Of a stretch of 64,000 nt of DNA, positions 24,101 through 34,960 are shown piece by piece. The notes under the pieces were generated by a model. The model saw nothing but the letters and a program-made list of their open reading frames with translations. It was not told the DNA's origin and did not search any database. Where the stretch lies: the NCBI RefSeq assembly GCF_018139145.2, contig NC_059478.1:1426001-1490000 (forward strand). Direction: 5' to 3'. Within the stretch, counting starts at the first letter, position 1. The number at the start of each line of letters is the position of its first letter. The translations under genes and the position numbers were made by a program. Source of the stretch: Gymnogyps californianus. Its lineage: Eukaryota; Chordata; Aves; Accipitriformes; Cathartidae.

Positions 24101-25671
24101 CTAGGATGAAGACAGTGATTGCAGTACAGAGGATGATTGGGATATTGTACAGCTATGCCTAAATCAGTTGAGGCAGGTCTGAGGTAACAGGAATGGGATG
24201 AAGCATCATTCTGCCCAATTGCACACTTTGGGACCAATGTAAAGGATTTCTGACAGAAGCTCGTGAGAGAAAAGAGGGCTTAATGTTTTAGTCCATAAAG
24301 CAGAACTATGAACCCTGCTACCGTTACTGGCGATATCAAAGGAAGTATGACCCTAATAAACAGCTGATGTGTAATTTCTGGTAGAAATAAACAATGATCT
24401 GCTGTACAAGGCAAAATTTAATAATCTTTAATATTAATTCTAATTTAGTCACTAATTTTCAAAGATCAGGACTTCAAACTGAACATGAACACAAATTACT
24501 AATGCAGATGGGTTAATTTATAAGCCTTTCCTAGCAGAAATGTGTGATTGGGAGCAAAGATTACCCTATAAACTCATCAAAGGATAAATATCATAGATGA
24601 AGAATATATATAAGCATAATGCTGGCACAAGTAAACAGACATAATTGGTTTTGAATAATTTTAGACTGGAGTTTATTAAAAAATTTTTACCACCTTGAGG
24701 AGGCTTTTAAAGAATCTTCTAACATACAATATATTTTGGAAGTATATAGAGACTTCTATTAATTTGAGGGAGGTCTGTAGGATATGATGTGGTGATCCAG
24801 TCAGTGACCGAGAAGGCATCTTTTATTCCTATACTTCTAAGAAATTAAGAGAGAAAAGCTTGATTATGTTCAATGTTATATTTGGTTTTGCAGCTTTCAT
24901 CATGTGAAAGTTATCAACCAGGTGCACCAAAGTCCTAAGATTTTTTTTTTTTTTTTAAATAACATTTTTTTCAAATTCTATATAGTATATGTTGGATTAT
25001 TTCTGACTTTTTTTCTGAGCTTTAATTTTATTTAGGTCATACTTTCAAGGTTTTTTATTTATTCATTTTTGTCACACCTCAGAGGACTGAAAATCCTGTG
25101 GTGAGTGTTACTTACATGAAGAACACAAAAAAGCTTACACAAAAACTTGCAAGAAGTTACATTGACAAGACAATGTAACTCTAGGGTTAATTTTCATAAT
25201 AAACAACAATATTTTGTAAATATGTGAGCAGAATTACCACTGTTTGTATTAAAAAGAGTATAAGCAACATAGTGGTTCTTCACATTATTTTTAACTCACA
25301 ATTTTGAAATATTTATTTTTAATGTTAGTATACAGAAGCTTTAAAAACATTTTTAAAATGTTATATGTTTTATTTCCAGAAGGTAATGTTTTCCTCATTT
25401 CCTCATACATTTCTATATTATTAATTATATGTATTTTTTGCTTGCATAAGTTGCATGACGTCATAAAAAATAAAGAAACAAATGAATGGCCACACTCCTC
25501 CTATAATTACATTTATCTAGAAGTGCAAAATTACTGTAACTGCTTCCTGACCGGTGGCTTTTTTACATTCTGCTGATCCTTCTTGTCCTCCATCCTTTCC
25601 ATTTTCTCACACTTATTCCTCCTGCATCAAACTTGATCCCTTCTTTCCCTGCCTTTGGCCATTCCACTAAA

Positions 25672-25770
25672 CATCCCATAATAAGTTCTGTACGTTCCTA
25701 CCATCCCTTAAAGCATCCCATAAAAAGTTTTACACACTCCCATCCAGCATCCCATGAGAAGTTCTCTCTT
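25672..25770. repeat. Three diverged CATCCCAT units
   Basis: Units starting at 25672, 25714 and 25748 share CATCCCATRAKAAGTTCT-like sequence, spaced 42 and 34 bp apart. Read on the minus strand they lie downstream of the possible LTR TATA/AATAAA pair at 25945-25979. Confidence 0.55.
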
Positions 25771-25944
25771 TTCGATGATACTTTTGTTTTTCCACTTCTT
25801 AGCAGCTGCAAAGATCTATCTGAGCCCCTCCAAGACGCTGAGAGGTCCCTTCCACTACTCATCCATCAGGGACCTGAGGGAGAGCTCAGATCTTCAATAT
25901 TATCTCCATTGTTCTCCTGTTAGAGTTTGTGCGTCTAAATGTCA

Positions 25945-25979
25945 TTTATTCTCTTCTTTGTCTCTTCTCTGTTTTTATA
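25945..25979 (-). promoter_or_regulatory. TATA box and AATAAA pair
   Basis: TATAAAAA at 25979-25972 and AATAAA at 25950-25945, both on the minus strand. They are the core evidence for the LTR call. Confidence 0.4.
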
Positions 25980-26100
25980 CTGGATAGCCACTAACCAGAT
26001 ATCTTCCCAAACCAGACGTCCTTGCATTCCAAGTATCCGCATGTCCTTTACATTCCACATCTCTTTTACCTTCCTCACATCCCACATAGCCTTAAAAAGA

Positions 26101-27978
26101 TGATACATGAAAAAATGGAAAAAAAAAAAAAAAAAAAGGAGAGGAAAGTCCTGGATACTTTCTTGTAATACTGTAGTTTTCAAGTAGGGCCCATAAAACT
26201 GACCTCCTGAAGAAATCTGCATTTTGTTACCAAGAATACCTACATCCTCTTTTACTAAGAGGTTGTCCAGTGACCTTTTTAGAATGTACTTGTTTTCCTT
26301 AAGTGTAATTTCTGTCAGACTGGAAATGAATCTTGAATTAGGCTGGCCTAATGCTGCAAATCTTTTTTTGCAAGGCTAACCACTCATTTAAGAAGAGTTG
26401 CAATTAGGAGCACTTAAGAGCTTTCATGATTAGGGATGCTGTTTGAAAATTCAGTGTAAGCTTATTATGTTACTGCATATCATTATATTTATAGGCATAA
26501 GAGAGGACATTGTATGTCAGTTGTTGTACAATTGGCTAATCCATCCTCATTCACCACACTAAAGAGAATAATCAGGTTTACAGCTGGCATGTTCAGGATT
26601 CAGAAGTAACTTTTGGTTCCATCCAGTGAATCTGTATGAGCAGCAGAAGGGATTCTCACTGTTGGAGAGAGCTGACTATGGAAGTAATCAGCCCTGGTGT
26701 TGTATCAGCATGGCTTTTCTGGAGAAAAAAAATAGTTTGGACTGAGATATGCTACAAGAGCAGGATGCAGCTGGATAAAAGTGATGCCATCTAGATGCGT
26801 GGTGGACAGCTTCTTTCAAAAAGTATTTAAGGTACCAATTTAAGCGGGAGTTAAACATTTCTAAATAAGGTCATTAAGTGACCATACTACTATACAAATG
26901 TATACTCCATAAGACAGACACCACTAACACAGAAATTAGGTTAATAACAGAGTTACATGACAGCAACAAGGCTTCTGACTACAGATCTAGCTCTGAGGTA
27001 AAAGAATTAATAATCATCTTAGTCTTCTGAATCTTCATTTGATACTTGGCATCCCAGGCTCTCTTTCCCCATTTTCCAGTTCATAGTCTCTATTTTCCAA
27101 TTACTACTGAAGATTCTGCTTTATTTTTCTTTATTTTTAAGTAATATATTTTTCGTAAATGTGTTCCACCTTTTATCTAAGCACGTATTGAGTCTTCACG
27201 TGTTTGTTTATTTTTATCTGCACATAGCTAAATATAATTTTCAGATGAACTTGCACAAGAAGTATCAGCTGAAAAGCTTTGAAAAGTATTAAGTTAATAT
27301 GATCATTACTGACCATTTTTGTGACCTAATTTAGGACTCCTCATTTAAGTAAATAGGTCTCTCCTTTTTTTTCTTATTTTATGGCAAATGCAAGCTGAAA
27401 TAGGACATGGAGAGCGTTGTTTGATATTTGTCTCTATAGCTGCTGACACAAAAGAACAAAATGCTGATATAGATAATATCAAGAGAGTCTGATATTTGAC
27501 CGAACTTGGTCTCTGAGTACATATTTTGCTAAGGAAAGACCAGCTAATGGTTGAATGCAGTATTTCCATTTCAACATGGATTGAGTGAAGGTGGGTTGTT
27601 TTTTTTCTCTAAAATTGATCATTTTTACAAGCTTATATCAGCATGCAGATAAATATATGTAGAAACCCTTATATAAATATATATATAAACCCTTGTTTTC
27701 ATGTTAAAAATCAAAGGCCCTGATGTATAAGGCTCATTGTCTTAAGCAAGCTCTGACATCTGAATGTTTCTGTTTTAAGACTACAGGGAAGACCACAGTT
27801 ATTCTGTAAAATGTTTAATTTGCTCCCCATCAGCAACCCAGAAGCCTGCCAGTATTGCCAGCCCTACGGGTAGATTAGGTCCTTTGCATGCAGCTCTATA
27901 ATTATATGTTCCTAGATAATGCTGGAAATAAAGATCTTCAAAACAGATCCTTAAGATGCCCAGACTACTTTTTACGTA
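26101..27978. other. AT-rich noncoding sequence
   Basis: Apart from the A20 run nothing is recognised. The longest frames are 74-95 codons and lack domains. Confidence 0.55.
26118..26137 (+). repeat. A20 homopolymer
   Basis: Twenty consecutive A residues, followed by GGAGAGG. Confidence 0.9.
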
Positions 27979-28242
27979 TGTCCTGGTTTCGGCGGGGAGA
28001 GAATTAATTTTCTTCTTAGTAGCTGGTACAGTGCTGTGTTTTGGATTTAGTGTGAGAATACTGTTGATAACACACTGATGGTTTAGTTGTTGCTAAGTAG
28101 CGCTTATCCTAAGTCAAGGTTTTTTCAGTTTCCCATGCTCTGCCAGCAAGCAGGTGTGCAAGGAGCTGGGAGGGAGCATGGCCAGGACAGCTGACCCCAA
28201 CTAGCCAAAGGGGTATTCCATACCATAGAACGTCATGCCCAG

Positions 28243-28250
28243 TATATAAA
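28243..28250 (+). promoter_or_regulatory. TATA box of the 28-kb LTR
   Basis: TATATAAA after CATGCCCAG. The same CATGCCCAGTATATAAAC context recurs in the minus-strand LTR piece at about 51138-51155. Confidence 0.7.
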
Positions 28251-28448
28251 CAGGGCGGAGATGGTCAGGAGGGGCGGATCGCTGCTGGGGCATCGGTCAG
28301 CAGGTGGTGAGCAATTGCGTTGCGCATCATTGTTTTTTTCTTGGATTTTATTTCTCTCTTTTTTTGTTATATTCCTTTTCATTAAAATTATTTTTATTAT
28401 TATATTTTATTATTATTAGTTAGTATTATATTTTATTTTACTTTAGTT

Positions 28449-28454
28449 ATTAAA
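28449..28454 (+). terminator. Variant polyadenylation signal of the 28-kb LTR
   Basis: ATTAAA in TTATTAAACTGCTC, about 200 bp downstream of the TATA box and before the U5-like end. Confidence 0.5.
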
Positions 28455-28584
28455 CTGCTCTTATCTCAACCCAAGAGTTTTACTTTTTTTTCCCCGATCG
28501 TCCTTCCTGTCCCACTGGGAGTGAGGAGGGGTGAGCGGCTGTGTGGTGCTTAGTTGCTGTCTGGGGTTAAACCATGGCAACATA

Positions 28585-29037
28585 CCTGAAGTCTGTGACT
28601 CAAAACTTGGAAATTCTGCCCATAGTTCAAAATCTGAAGTCTTTCCAGACTCTTTACGCTTCTTCAGTGCATTCTAATTCTGAGGACTATCTCGGCAAAA
28701 AAAAACCCCTCTTCTTCCAAACACAGTATTTTCTTCTAAAGAAAACAGATCCACAAACACTTTTACATGGAACAATTTTAATATTTATTCCAATTCAGAA
28801 AAAAACTTCACTTTTTTGAAATTTGATTTTTCACTGAAGTGCAGAGAGAATGCACTGAAATGGAAGTGCTCCAAGGGAAAGAGAAACTAGGGAGGAATGA
28901 GCAGCGATATGCCTTAAGAACAGGGGAAATAAAGATGTTTTAAAAGTTCATTGTCTTCAAGCCTTGAGTATAACAAGGATATCTATTCCACCATCAAAAA
29001 AAAAAAAAAGTGTTATGTTAGGCCAATCATTACCATC
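28585..29037. other. Spacer between two LTRs
   Basis: About 450 bp of AT-rich DNA with an A14 run near 28996-29009 and no sign of retroviral internal sequence. The 81-codon plus-strand frame at 28574-28819 begins in the LTR end and looks like chance. Confidence 0.5.
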
Positions 29038-29624
29038 TGTCGTGGTTTAGGCCCAGCTGGCAACAAAGCACCATGTGGCCACCCAGTCACTCCCCACCCC
29101 GGGCGGGATGGGGAAGAGAAAATACAACAAAAAGCTCATGGGTCGAGACAAGGACAGGGAGGGATCACTCACCACTTACGGTCACAGGCAAAACAGACTC
29201 GACTTGGGGCAAAAGCAATCAATTTAATTTGTTACCAATCAAATCAGAGTAGGATGATGAGAAATAGAACCATATCCTAAAAACACACCTTCCCCCCACC
29301 CCTCCCTTCTTCCTGGGCTCAGCTTTGCTCCCGATCCCTCTACCTCCTCCCCGCCAGTGGCGCAGGGGGGCAGGAAAGGGGATTGCGGTCAGTTCATCCC
29401 ACATTGTCTCTGCCGCTCCTTCCTCCTCAGGGGGAGGACTCCTCACACTCATCCCCTGCTCCAGCGTGGGGTCCCTCCCACAGGCGTCAGCCCTCCATGA
29501 GCTTCTCCAACACGAGTCCTCTGGACAGGCTGCAGTCCTCCACGAACTGCTCCAGCGTGGGCTTTCCCATGGAGTCACGGCCCTGTCCGGGCCCGGCCAC
29601 CTGCTCCGGCGTGGGGTCCTCCAC

Positions 29625-29687
29625 GGGCTGCAGGGGAATCTCTGCTCCACCATTAACCTCCATGGGCTGCAGGGGAATCTCTGCTCC
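29625..29687. repeat. 24-bp perfect direct repeat, 39-bp period
   Basis: The segments 29625-29648 and 29664-29687 are identical (GGGCTGCAGGGGAATCTCTG and four more bases). They are part of the tandem units in the U3 of this LTR. Confidence 0.85.
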
Positions 29688-29890
29688 CCCGCACCTCCTC
29701 CCTCGCCTTCTTCACTAACCTCAGTGTCTGCATGGTTGTTTCTCTCACATCCCACTCCTCTCCTCACTGTAGCTCCTCTTCTTCTTCTTCCACCTTCTTC
29801 TTCCTCTCCTCTTTTTACTGTAGCTCTTCTTCTTCTTCCTCCTCCATCTTACTCTCTCCTTTTTACTCTCCCCCATTGTTTTTTTCCCTT

Positions 29891-29898
29891 CTTAAATA
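29891..29898 (-). promoter_or_regulatory. TATA-like box of the 29-kb LTR
   Basis: Minus-strand TATTTAAG, equivalent to 9891-9898 in the plus-strand relative. Confidence 0.55.
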
Positions 29899-30045
29899 TG
29901 CTATCCCAGAGGTGCTACCACCATCGCTGATTGGCTCAGCCTTGGCCAGAGGCGGGTCTGAGTTGGAGCCGGGGAAGCTTCAAGCAGCTTCTCACAGGAG
30001 CCACCCCTGTAGCCCCTCCCTGCTACACAAACCCAACACACCATC

Positions 30046-31435
30046 TCTATGGAGCAATATAAACATGTATGAAGTTGAATGTAAATTGCTTAGTAGCATT
30101 TGTAAATTAATTTTGATTGGATATCTTTTGCATATTGAATATTTTCTCAGCTGGAAAACTAATATTTTTTTTCTCATTTCTGATCTTTTTTCATAAAGGA
30201 AGGCATTATTCACCTTAAGAAAGAGTGGCAGAATTGGGCAAAACAATAAAAATGTTATCATTCTACTTGATACTACTATCTCATAATTTATACTTATATT
30301 GTTAATTTTTCAAACCGTAATATCAGCCACTACATTGGAGAATTATATCTGAAGATATCATCAAGCTTTGGGAGAGATTCTTTGGTACTTAGAATCATTA
30401 GCTTGCAGCTAATGGAGCACGATGCCAAAGCACATTAAATAGATTATTTCCAGTGAATCCTCTTTGTAAAACTCTTTTTTTCCCTAAAGAAGGGTCAAAC
30501 ATTTAATTTCAACATCAATTTTGTTATTTTTACTGGTATTTTACAGTATATTTTACTTTCAGATAATAATCATGAGTGAGGAGTTGGGAGAGGAATACAG
30601 ATTGTGTATTATTTATGCAAAATGCCATTAGTGCTTGTTGTTTTGTTGGGTTAATACTTTGTATAGAATTTCTGAGAACTGAGTCCTTCAAAGTGAAATG
30701 CTGCTGTTATATAAAAAAAGACGGATTCAAGTTCAGGGATGTTTATCACCAATGTACTATTCAAAACCTAAGGATATTGTTCTCTCTCTATTTTATAATT
30801 ATGCATTGTTGCAGAATTACTTTTTAAAATCTGAAAATCCAGCCCAGAAGAATAAAACTGATGACAAGAGATAATTAATTCAGGGAAGCACATACTGAAA
30901 CTCATTAAAAGGCAACAGATTGATGACATCTGTTAAAGCATTAAATATATATCCCCAAAGCAATAATGTTGGTCTTTGATCCTTTTCTTTCCAGTCAAAT
31001 GCAACAGATTTTTTATAGACCTTCAAAATCAATTCTTTCCCATTCAGATTAGTAGGAAGTAGACTAAAATGTCCTGGTATTTGTTCATAAATAGGATATA
31101 CTTGTCTTCCTCATCAACATAAGGAAGATAAAGTAGTAACATAACATGTTAAAAGTATAAATAATCACTCCTGATGAGCTTAAAAATAGTCATTCAAAGT
31201 CACAAATTAAGTTGCATGGAAAGTAGGCCCTCTGAGGACCTAAGCTGAAATTAATGACTTTAAGAGTAGAACTGCAAATGACATTACTACACATTAAGTA
31301 TGACCTTTTGTCATAGACATTTAAGTATGACCTGTAAGTATAATCCTTACAGATCTCTCTCTGAAACATAAATCTTAATATATTCCCACTACAAATCCTT
31401 TAAGAATGTGCCTACACTGTCTTCCACAACAACCT
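30046..31435. other. AT-rich noncoding sequence
   Basis: No recognisable coding sequence or repeat; the longest frame is 83 codons (30576-30827, plus) and lacks a domain. Confidence 0.55.
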
Positions 31436-32438
31436 TATAGAGAAACTGATGATGTATGGGCTAGATAAGTGGGTGGCGAGGTGGGCTGAAAACTAGCTGA
31501 GCTGCCGGTCTCAAAGAGATGTCATAATCGACAAGAAGTTCAGCTGGAGGCCAGTCCCTGGTGGTGTACCCCAGTGGTCAGTCCTGGGATAAAACTGTTC
31601 AACCTCTTGATTAATGATCTCGGTGATGGGACTGAACGCACCTTCAGCCAGTTTGCAGATGATACAAAACTAGGAGGAGTATCTGTTATATAATATGGGT
31701 GTGCTGCCGTTCAGAGAAACCTGGACAGGCTGGAGAAATGGGAGAACATGAACCTCGTGAAATTCAACAGTGGGAAATGCAAAGTCTTGCACCTGTGGAG
31801 GAAAACTCCAGGCACTGGTACAGGTTGGTGAACACATGGCTGTAAAACAGCTTTGTAGAGGAGGACCTGGGGATCCTGGTGGACAACAAGCTGAACAGGA
31901 GGTGAACAGCACGTAGAGGGGGTGATTCTTCCCCTCTACTCGGCACTGTTAAGACACCTATGGAATGCTGGGCTCACCAGTACATGAGAGATATGGACTT
32001 ACTGGACCAAATGCAGCAAAGAGATGACTAAAGGACTGGAGCATCTTTCCTATGAGCAGTGGCCGAGTGAGCTGGGACTGTTCAGCCTGGAGGAGAGAAG
32101 GTTCATGGAAATCTTATCAATCTGTATAAACACTTGATGGGAAGGGGGGCGATGTTAAAAAGATGGAGCCATACTTGTCACTGGTTGCTAGCAACAGGAA
32201 AAGAAGCAATGGGCACAAACTGAAAGTCAGGAAATTCCATCTGAACATAAGAAACCCTTTTTCCTACTGTGAGGGTGCTTAAACACTGGAACAGTGTTTG
32301 AGTATCTCCAATCTGTGGAGATATTAACAATCTGACCGGCCACGGTCTTGGCAACCTGCTCTAGGTGACCCTGCCTGAGCAGTGGGGTTGGACTAGATGT
32401 GCCCTCCAACCTCAATTATTTTGTCAATCTATGATTCT
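31436..32438 (+). mobile_element. CR1 LINE, 5'-truncated 3' end, plus strand
   Basis: This is the 3' kilobase of a CR1 non-LTR retrotransposon. Read in pieces it gives the end of the reverse transcriptase: a GGVPQ-SVLG-like segment near 31560-31590, LINDLGDG near 31610-31630 and the catalytic FADD motif at 31652-31663, followed by TKLGG. The C-terminal domain and 3' UTR follow, ending in GGTTGGACTAGATG and TCTATGATTCT, the CR1 terminal repeat. Many stops and frameshifts break the frame, so it is dead. The 5' truncation is usual for CR1 and limits it to about 1 kb. No target-site duplication is visible, as is normal for CR1. Confidence 0.92.
31652..31663 (+). pseudogene. FADD catalytic motif of CR1 reverse transcriptase
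   Basis: TTTGCAGATGAT encodes F-A-D-D, the metal-binding motif of CR1-clade reverse transcriptases. It lies in a broken reading frame. Confidence 0.85.
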
Positions 32439-34380
32439 CTTTCATGTGCCCAGAAATTACTATAATGTAGCACTCTCTGAAGTTACAAAGGTATGATTCA
32501 GACTAAAGCACTTGTAAAATCCATCTGTTATGTCATAATGTGTATTCTGTGGAAAGGATGGTCCCAGTCCATGAGCATGGGGATTAGCTTCTGGGAACTT
32601 CATTGCAAAACACTGTAACTTCCATGGAAATTGTAGGGGTGCTGACTAGAACACAGAAATTTGTAGTGTACATTTAATAGAGAATTCCCTGTATGATTTA
32701 TTACATCTAACTAATTTTGCTATCTTTACATATTGTTTGTTCAATGCAACATTAATATTTTTAAGTTACTTTAAGAGTAAAAAAATCAAGGGAAATTGAT
32801 ATTTTGAGGACTTATATTCGCTAAGATTTTGGAGACCGTAAGAGAAAAAATATGCTGGAGAGTAAAGAACTGGGCTATGGGGATGGCCTAAGTAAAATAG
32901 CAGGTAAGTGTCTTATCTCCCATGGCCAAACTGTGACATGTTCAAACCGTAACAGATATTCAAGTTAAGTCATAGGATACACTTTGTATCAGGAAGGATA
33001 TGAAAATAGTATAGTTTGAGTAAAGTTCACAGAAACCCCCCAATTAAATTTGTTTCATATGAACAATGGTGCTTGTAGCAGTTTTACATTTTTCAAGTAC
33101 CTGAAAGGCTATCTCAGCTCTGCTGTGCACTGGGAATTTTTCTGATTGGCTATGATTATTTGCACATAACAGCAAGAACATAGCAAATTATATAATAGAC
33201 TGTCCCTGGATGGTTTTTTTCAATATAGCACATATAAGGAAATCAATTGCATGTCATGTAAGTAAAACCTCTATTACTTATAATTAGAATGTTAATGAAA
33301 AGCCATATACCTATCACTTTGCAAACTTTGACATATTTTTTCCTTATTAAAACAGCCATTTAGCAAAAAACAAATAAGTTTTGCAGACTGAACATTTTCT
33401 AAGTTGAAAACTAAGTCCTTCATTGCTTTCAAAATATATTCAGTGTAAGTACTTTGCCTATTGTTTATCTAATATTATTGATATCTTTATAGGTATACAG
33501 AGCTAAGCCGTGGTCTTTACATGTTTTAATGGATAAGAAAAATTAAGATCCCACAAAAATTGTTATGCAAGTAAGGGAATATACCTTACAGGGAGATTTT
33601 TAAAGAGCTCTCTCTATTCATATTATCAAAACCTAGATTGAGAAATGTCCATGTAGAAAACAAGCAATAGCTGGTAGTTAAAGCCAAACAAACTATAATT
33701 ATGAATTAATTATGTATAAAATTTACATACAAATGAACACATTTCAGTATAGACACTTAAAAAGCTGACGGACATGTGCATGCATACATATATAAAGAAG
33801 AAATCCATAATGACAGCAGATATACAGGCCTTTCCACTAGGTCTAGTTAGTATTAAATTTAGACCTTTTTCCAATGGAAAAGCTGTCCTATTGCTAACAA
33901 TCATTATCAGTATTATTTATGTTTATAGCATCCATAAACATGATGGTATACTGATGGGGAAAAAAAAAATCTCCCATGCAGAAGGAATTTTAGAATTGAC
34001 ATAGTACAGTCATAGGCAGGAAGAGTTTGGACCACGGTTTTTCTATTACAGGTTGTTCACAGCCTCTTAAATTCACATTTTTTGTTCTTTATATTGTGTG
34101 GCTGACAACTTTATCTGATATTATTAATGAATTACATATCCTACTTGTCAGAGGAAAAAAACCCACTTTTGAAATGGAAATACTGATACTTTAAAGAATG
34201 ATGATTAAATAGCTGTTTTCTGATATATATAACCAATCAGGTAAACTTGCTGTTTATAAAAAGCTAAGCTTTGTGGAGGAATTTGCACAGCCCTTCCATG
34301 GAACCACAACCTTGTCAGACATATATATAAACACATAGTAAACTTTTTAGCTATTGCACATAATAAAAGGAAATGAATAC
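32439..34380. other. AT-rich noncoding sequence
   Basis: No frame longer than 76 codons and no recognisable repeat or gene. Confidence 0.55.
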
Positions 34381-34960
34381 TGACTTTGAGCCTGTTTGGT
34401 GGAGGGAAGGAAGGAAACAATATTTGCCTGGAGATTAGTGATGGCAGTGGTCCAAAAGTGACATGAAGAAGCAAACAAGATGGCCTGGAGATTTGTACCC
34501 AAAAATAACATGAAGAACTAACCTGCAACAGTAGATAAGAAGAGAGGAATGATTGGATGAAGTCATCCTAAGTCAAATAAGGAACATTTGACTGGGTGAC
34601 CCACATAATGCTTACACCAGGAAGGCAGTGGCATAAATGCAGTGTGGCAAAGCAAACTCCGGTGAAGATCCTCCAGAGATCCTTGTGGAACACCCACCCA
34701 CAGGCCCAGCCACTGTGAGGAAGCATTTGTGTTGTCAGATAATATTAATCAATGTCTCAAGTCTACCTGCCTGACACAACCACACCCACACCAAGTCATC
34801 GCCTACCAGTGCACAACATGCTAAAACCCACCACGCAGTACATGGACAGGAGGCTCTCAAGGAGCTGCATGCCCGTCTTTGCCTTCCAGTGTCCATGGCT
34901 GCCCTGGAACTAACTGGTGGGACCACTGGCAGCATGAAATCCTTTCTCTTCATGAAATTA
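34381..34960. other. Unclassified GC-richer block, possible old repeat
   Basis: This 0.6 kb is richer in GC than its flanks and has an internal partial duplication. GCCTGGAGATT occurs at 34426 and at 34483, followed later by ACATGAAGAA in both copies. A CATAAATGCAGTGTGGC stretch near 34632 resembles a core promoter, so it might be a decayed LTR. No TG...CA boundaries or target-site duplication are seen. The 72-codon minus-strand frame (34953-34735) is not recognised. Confidence 0.25.

Larger units (their letters stand above)
18067..25629. other. AT-rich noncoding sequence with simple repeats
   Basis: No frame exceeds 84 codons. Present are a GA/purine-rich stretch (19277-19348), a (GT)n run (19651-19669), a 26-bp-period duplication (21050-21100) and a T16 run (24941-24956). 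The segment 22240-22800 is somewhat richer in GC and could be a decayed repeat, but I cannot name it. No gene or RNA is supported. Confidence 0.55.
25630..26100 (-). mobile_element. Possible ERV-K/alpharetrovirus-like LTR fragment
   Basis: On the minus strand a TATA box (TATAAAAA, 25979-25972) is followed about 22 bp later by AATAAA (25950-25945) and then TGACATTTAGACGC. This compact TATA-AATAAA spacing, with a short R region between U3 and U5, is the arrangement known from avian alpharetroviruses and related ERV-K LTRs. The following CATCCCAT-containing units would be U5 or internal sequence. I could not find TG...CA ends or a target-site duplication, so the limits are rough. It may instead be an unrelated sequence with chance signals. 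Confidence 0.35.
27979..28579 (+). mobile_element. Solo ERV LTR (class III/ERVL-like), plus strand, with TSD
   Basis: The LTR runs from TGTCCTGGTTTCGGC to GGGGTTAAACCATGGCA. It is flanked by ACGTA (27974-27978) and ACATA (28580-28584), a 5-bp target-site duplication differing only by a CpG-to-CpA change, as methylation decay would produce. TATATAAA lies at 28243-28250 and ATTAAA at 28449-28454, with an AT/TTA-rich stretch between and a U5 of about 120 bp. Without internal sequence on either side it is a solo LTR, left by recombination between the two LTRs of a provirus. A rearranged piece of a related LTR occurs at 51016-51325, next to ERV pol sequence. The 5-bp duplication and pol type point to an ERVL-like element, common in bird genomes. 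Confidence 0.9.
29038..30040 (-). mobile_element. Solo ERV LTR of about 1 kb, minus strand, with perfect TSD
   Basis: On the plus strand it begins TGTCGTGGTTTAGGC and ends CCCAACACA. It is flanked by CCATC on both sides (29033-29037 and 30041-30045), a perfect 5-bp target-site duplication. It is the same family as the 9712 LTR (minus-strand start TGTGTTGGGTTTGTGT) and 1003 bp long, so apparently full length. The TATA-like TATTTAAG lies at about 29898-29891, but the poly(A) signal position reads AACAAA (29233-29228). GC-rich U3 units include a perfect 24-bp repeat at 29625-29648 and 29664-29687. A (TTC)n run lies near 29779-29848. Frames of up to 201 codons on either strand result from this composition and are not genes. 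Confidence 0.9.

Noticed and set aside
26118..26137. A20 run as the tail of a retroposed gene copy
   Set aside because: No gene-like or SINE-like body precedes it, and no flanking direct repeats were found.
29219..30196. 182-, 201- and 154-codon frames as genes
   Set aside because: They lie within or run out of the 29038-30040 LTR on both strands; serine- and leucine-rich parts come from the (TTC)n and GC-rich repeats.
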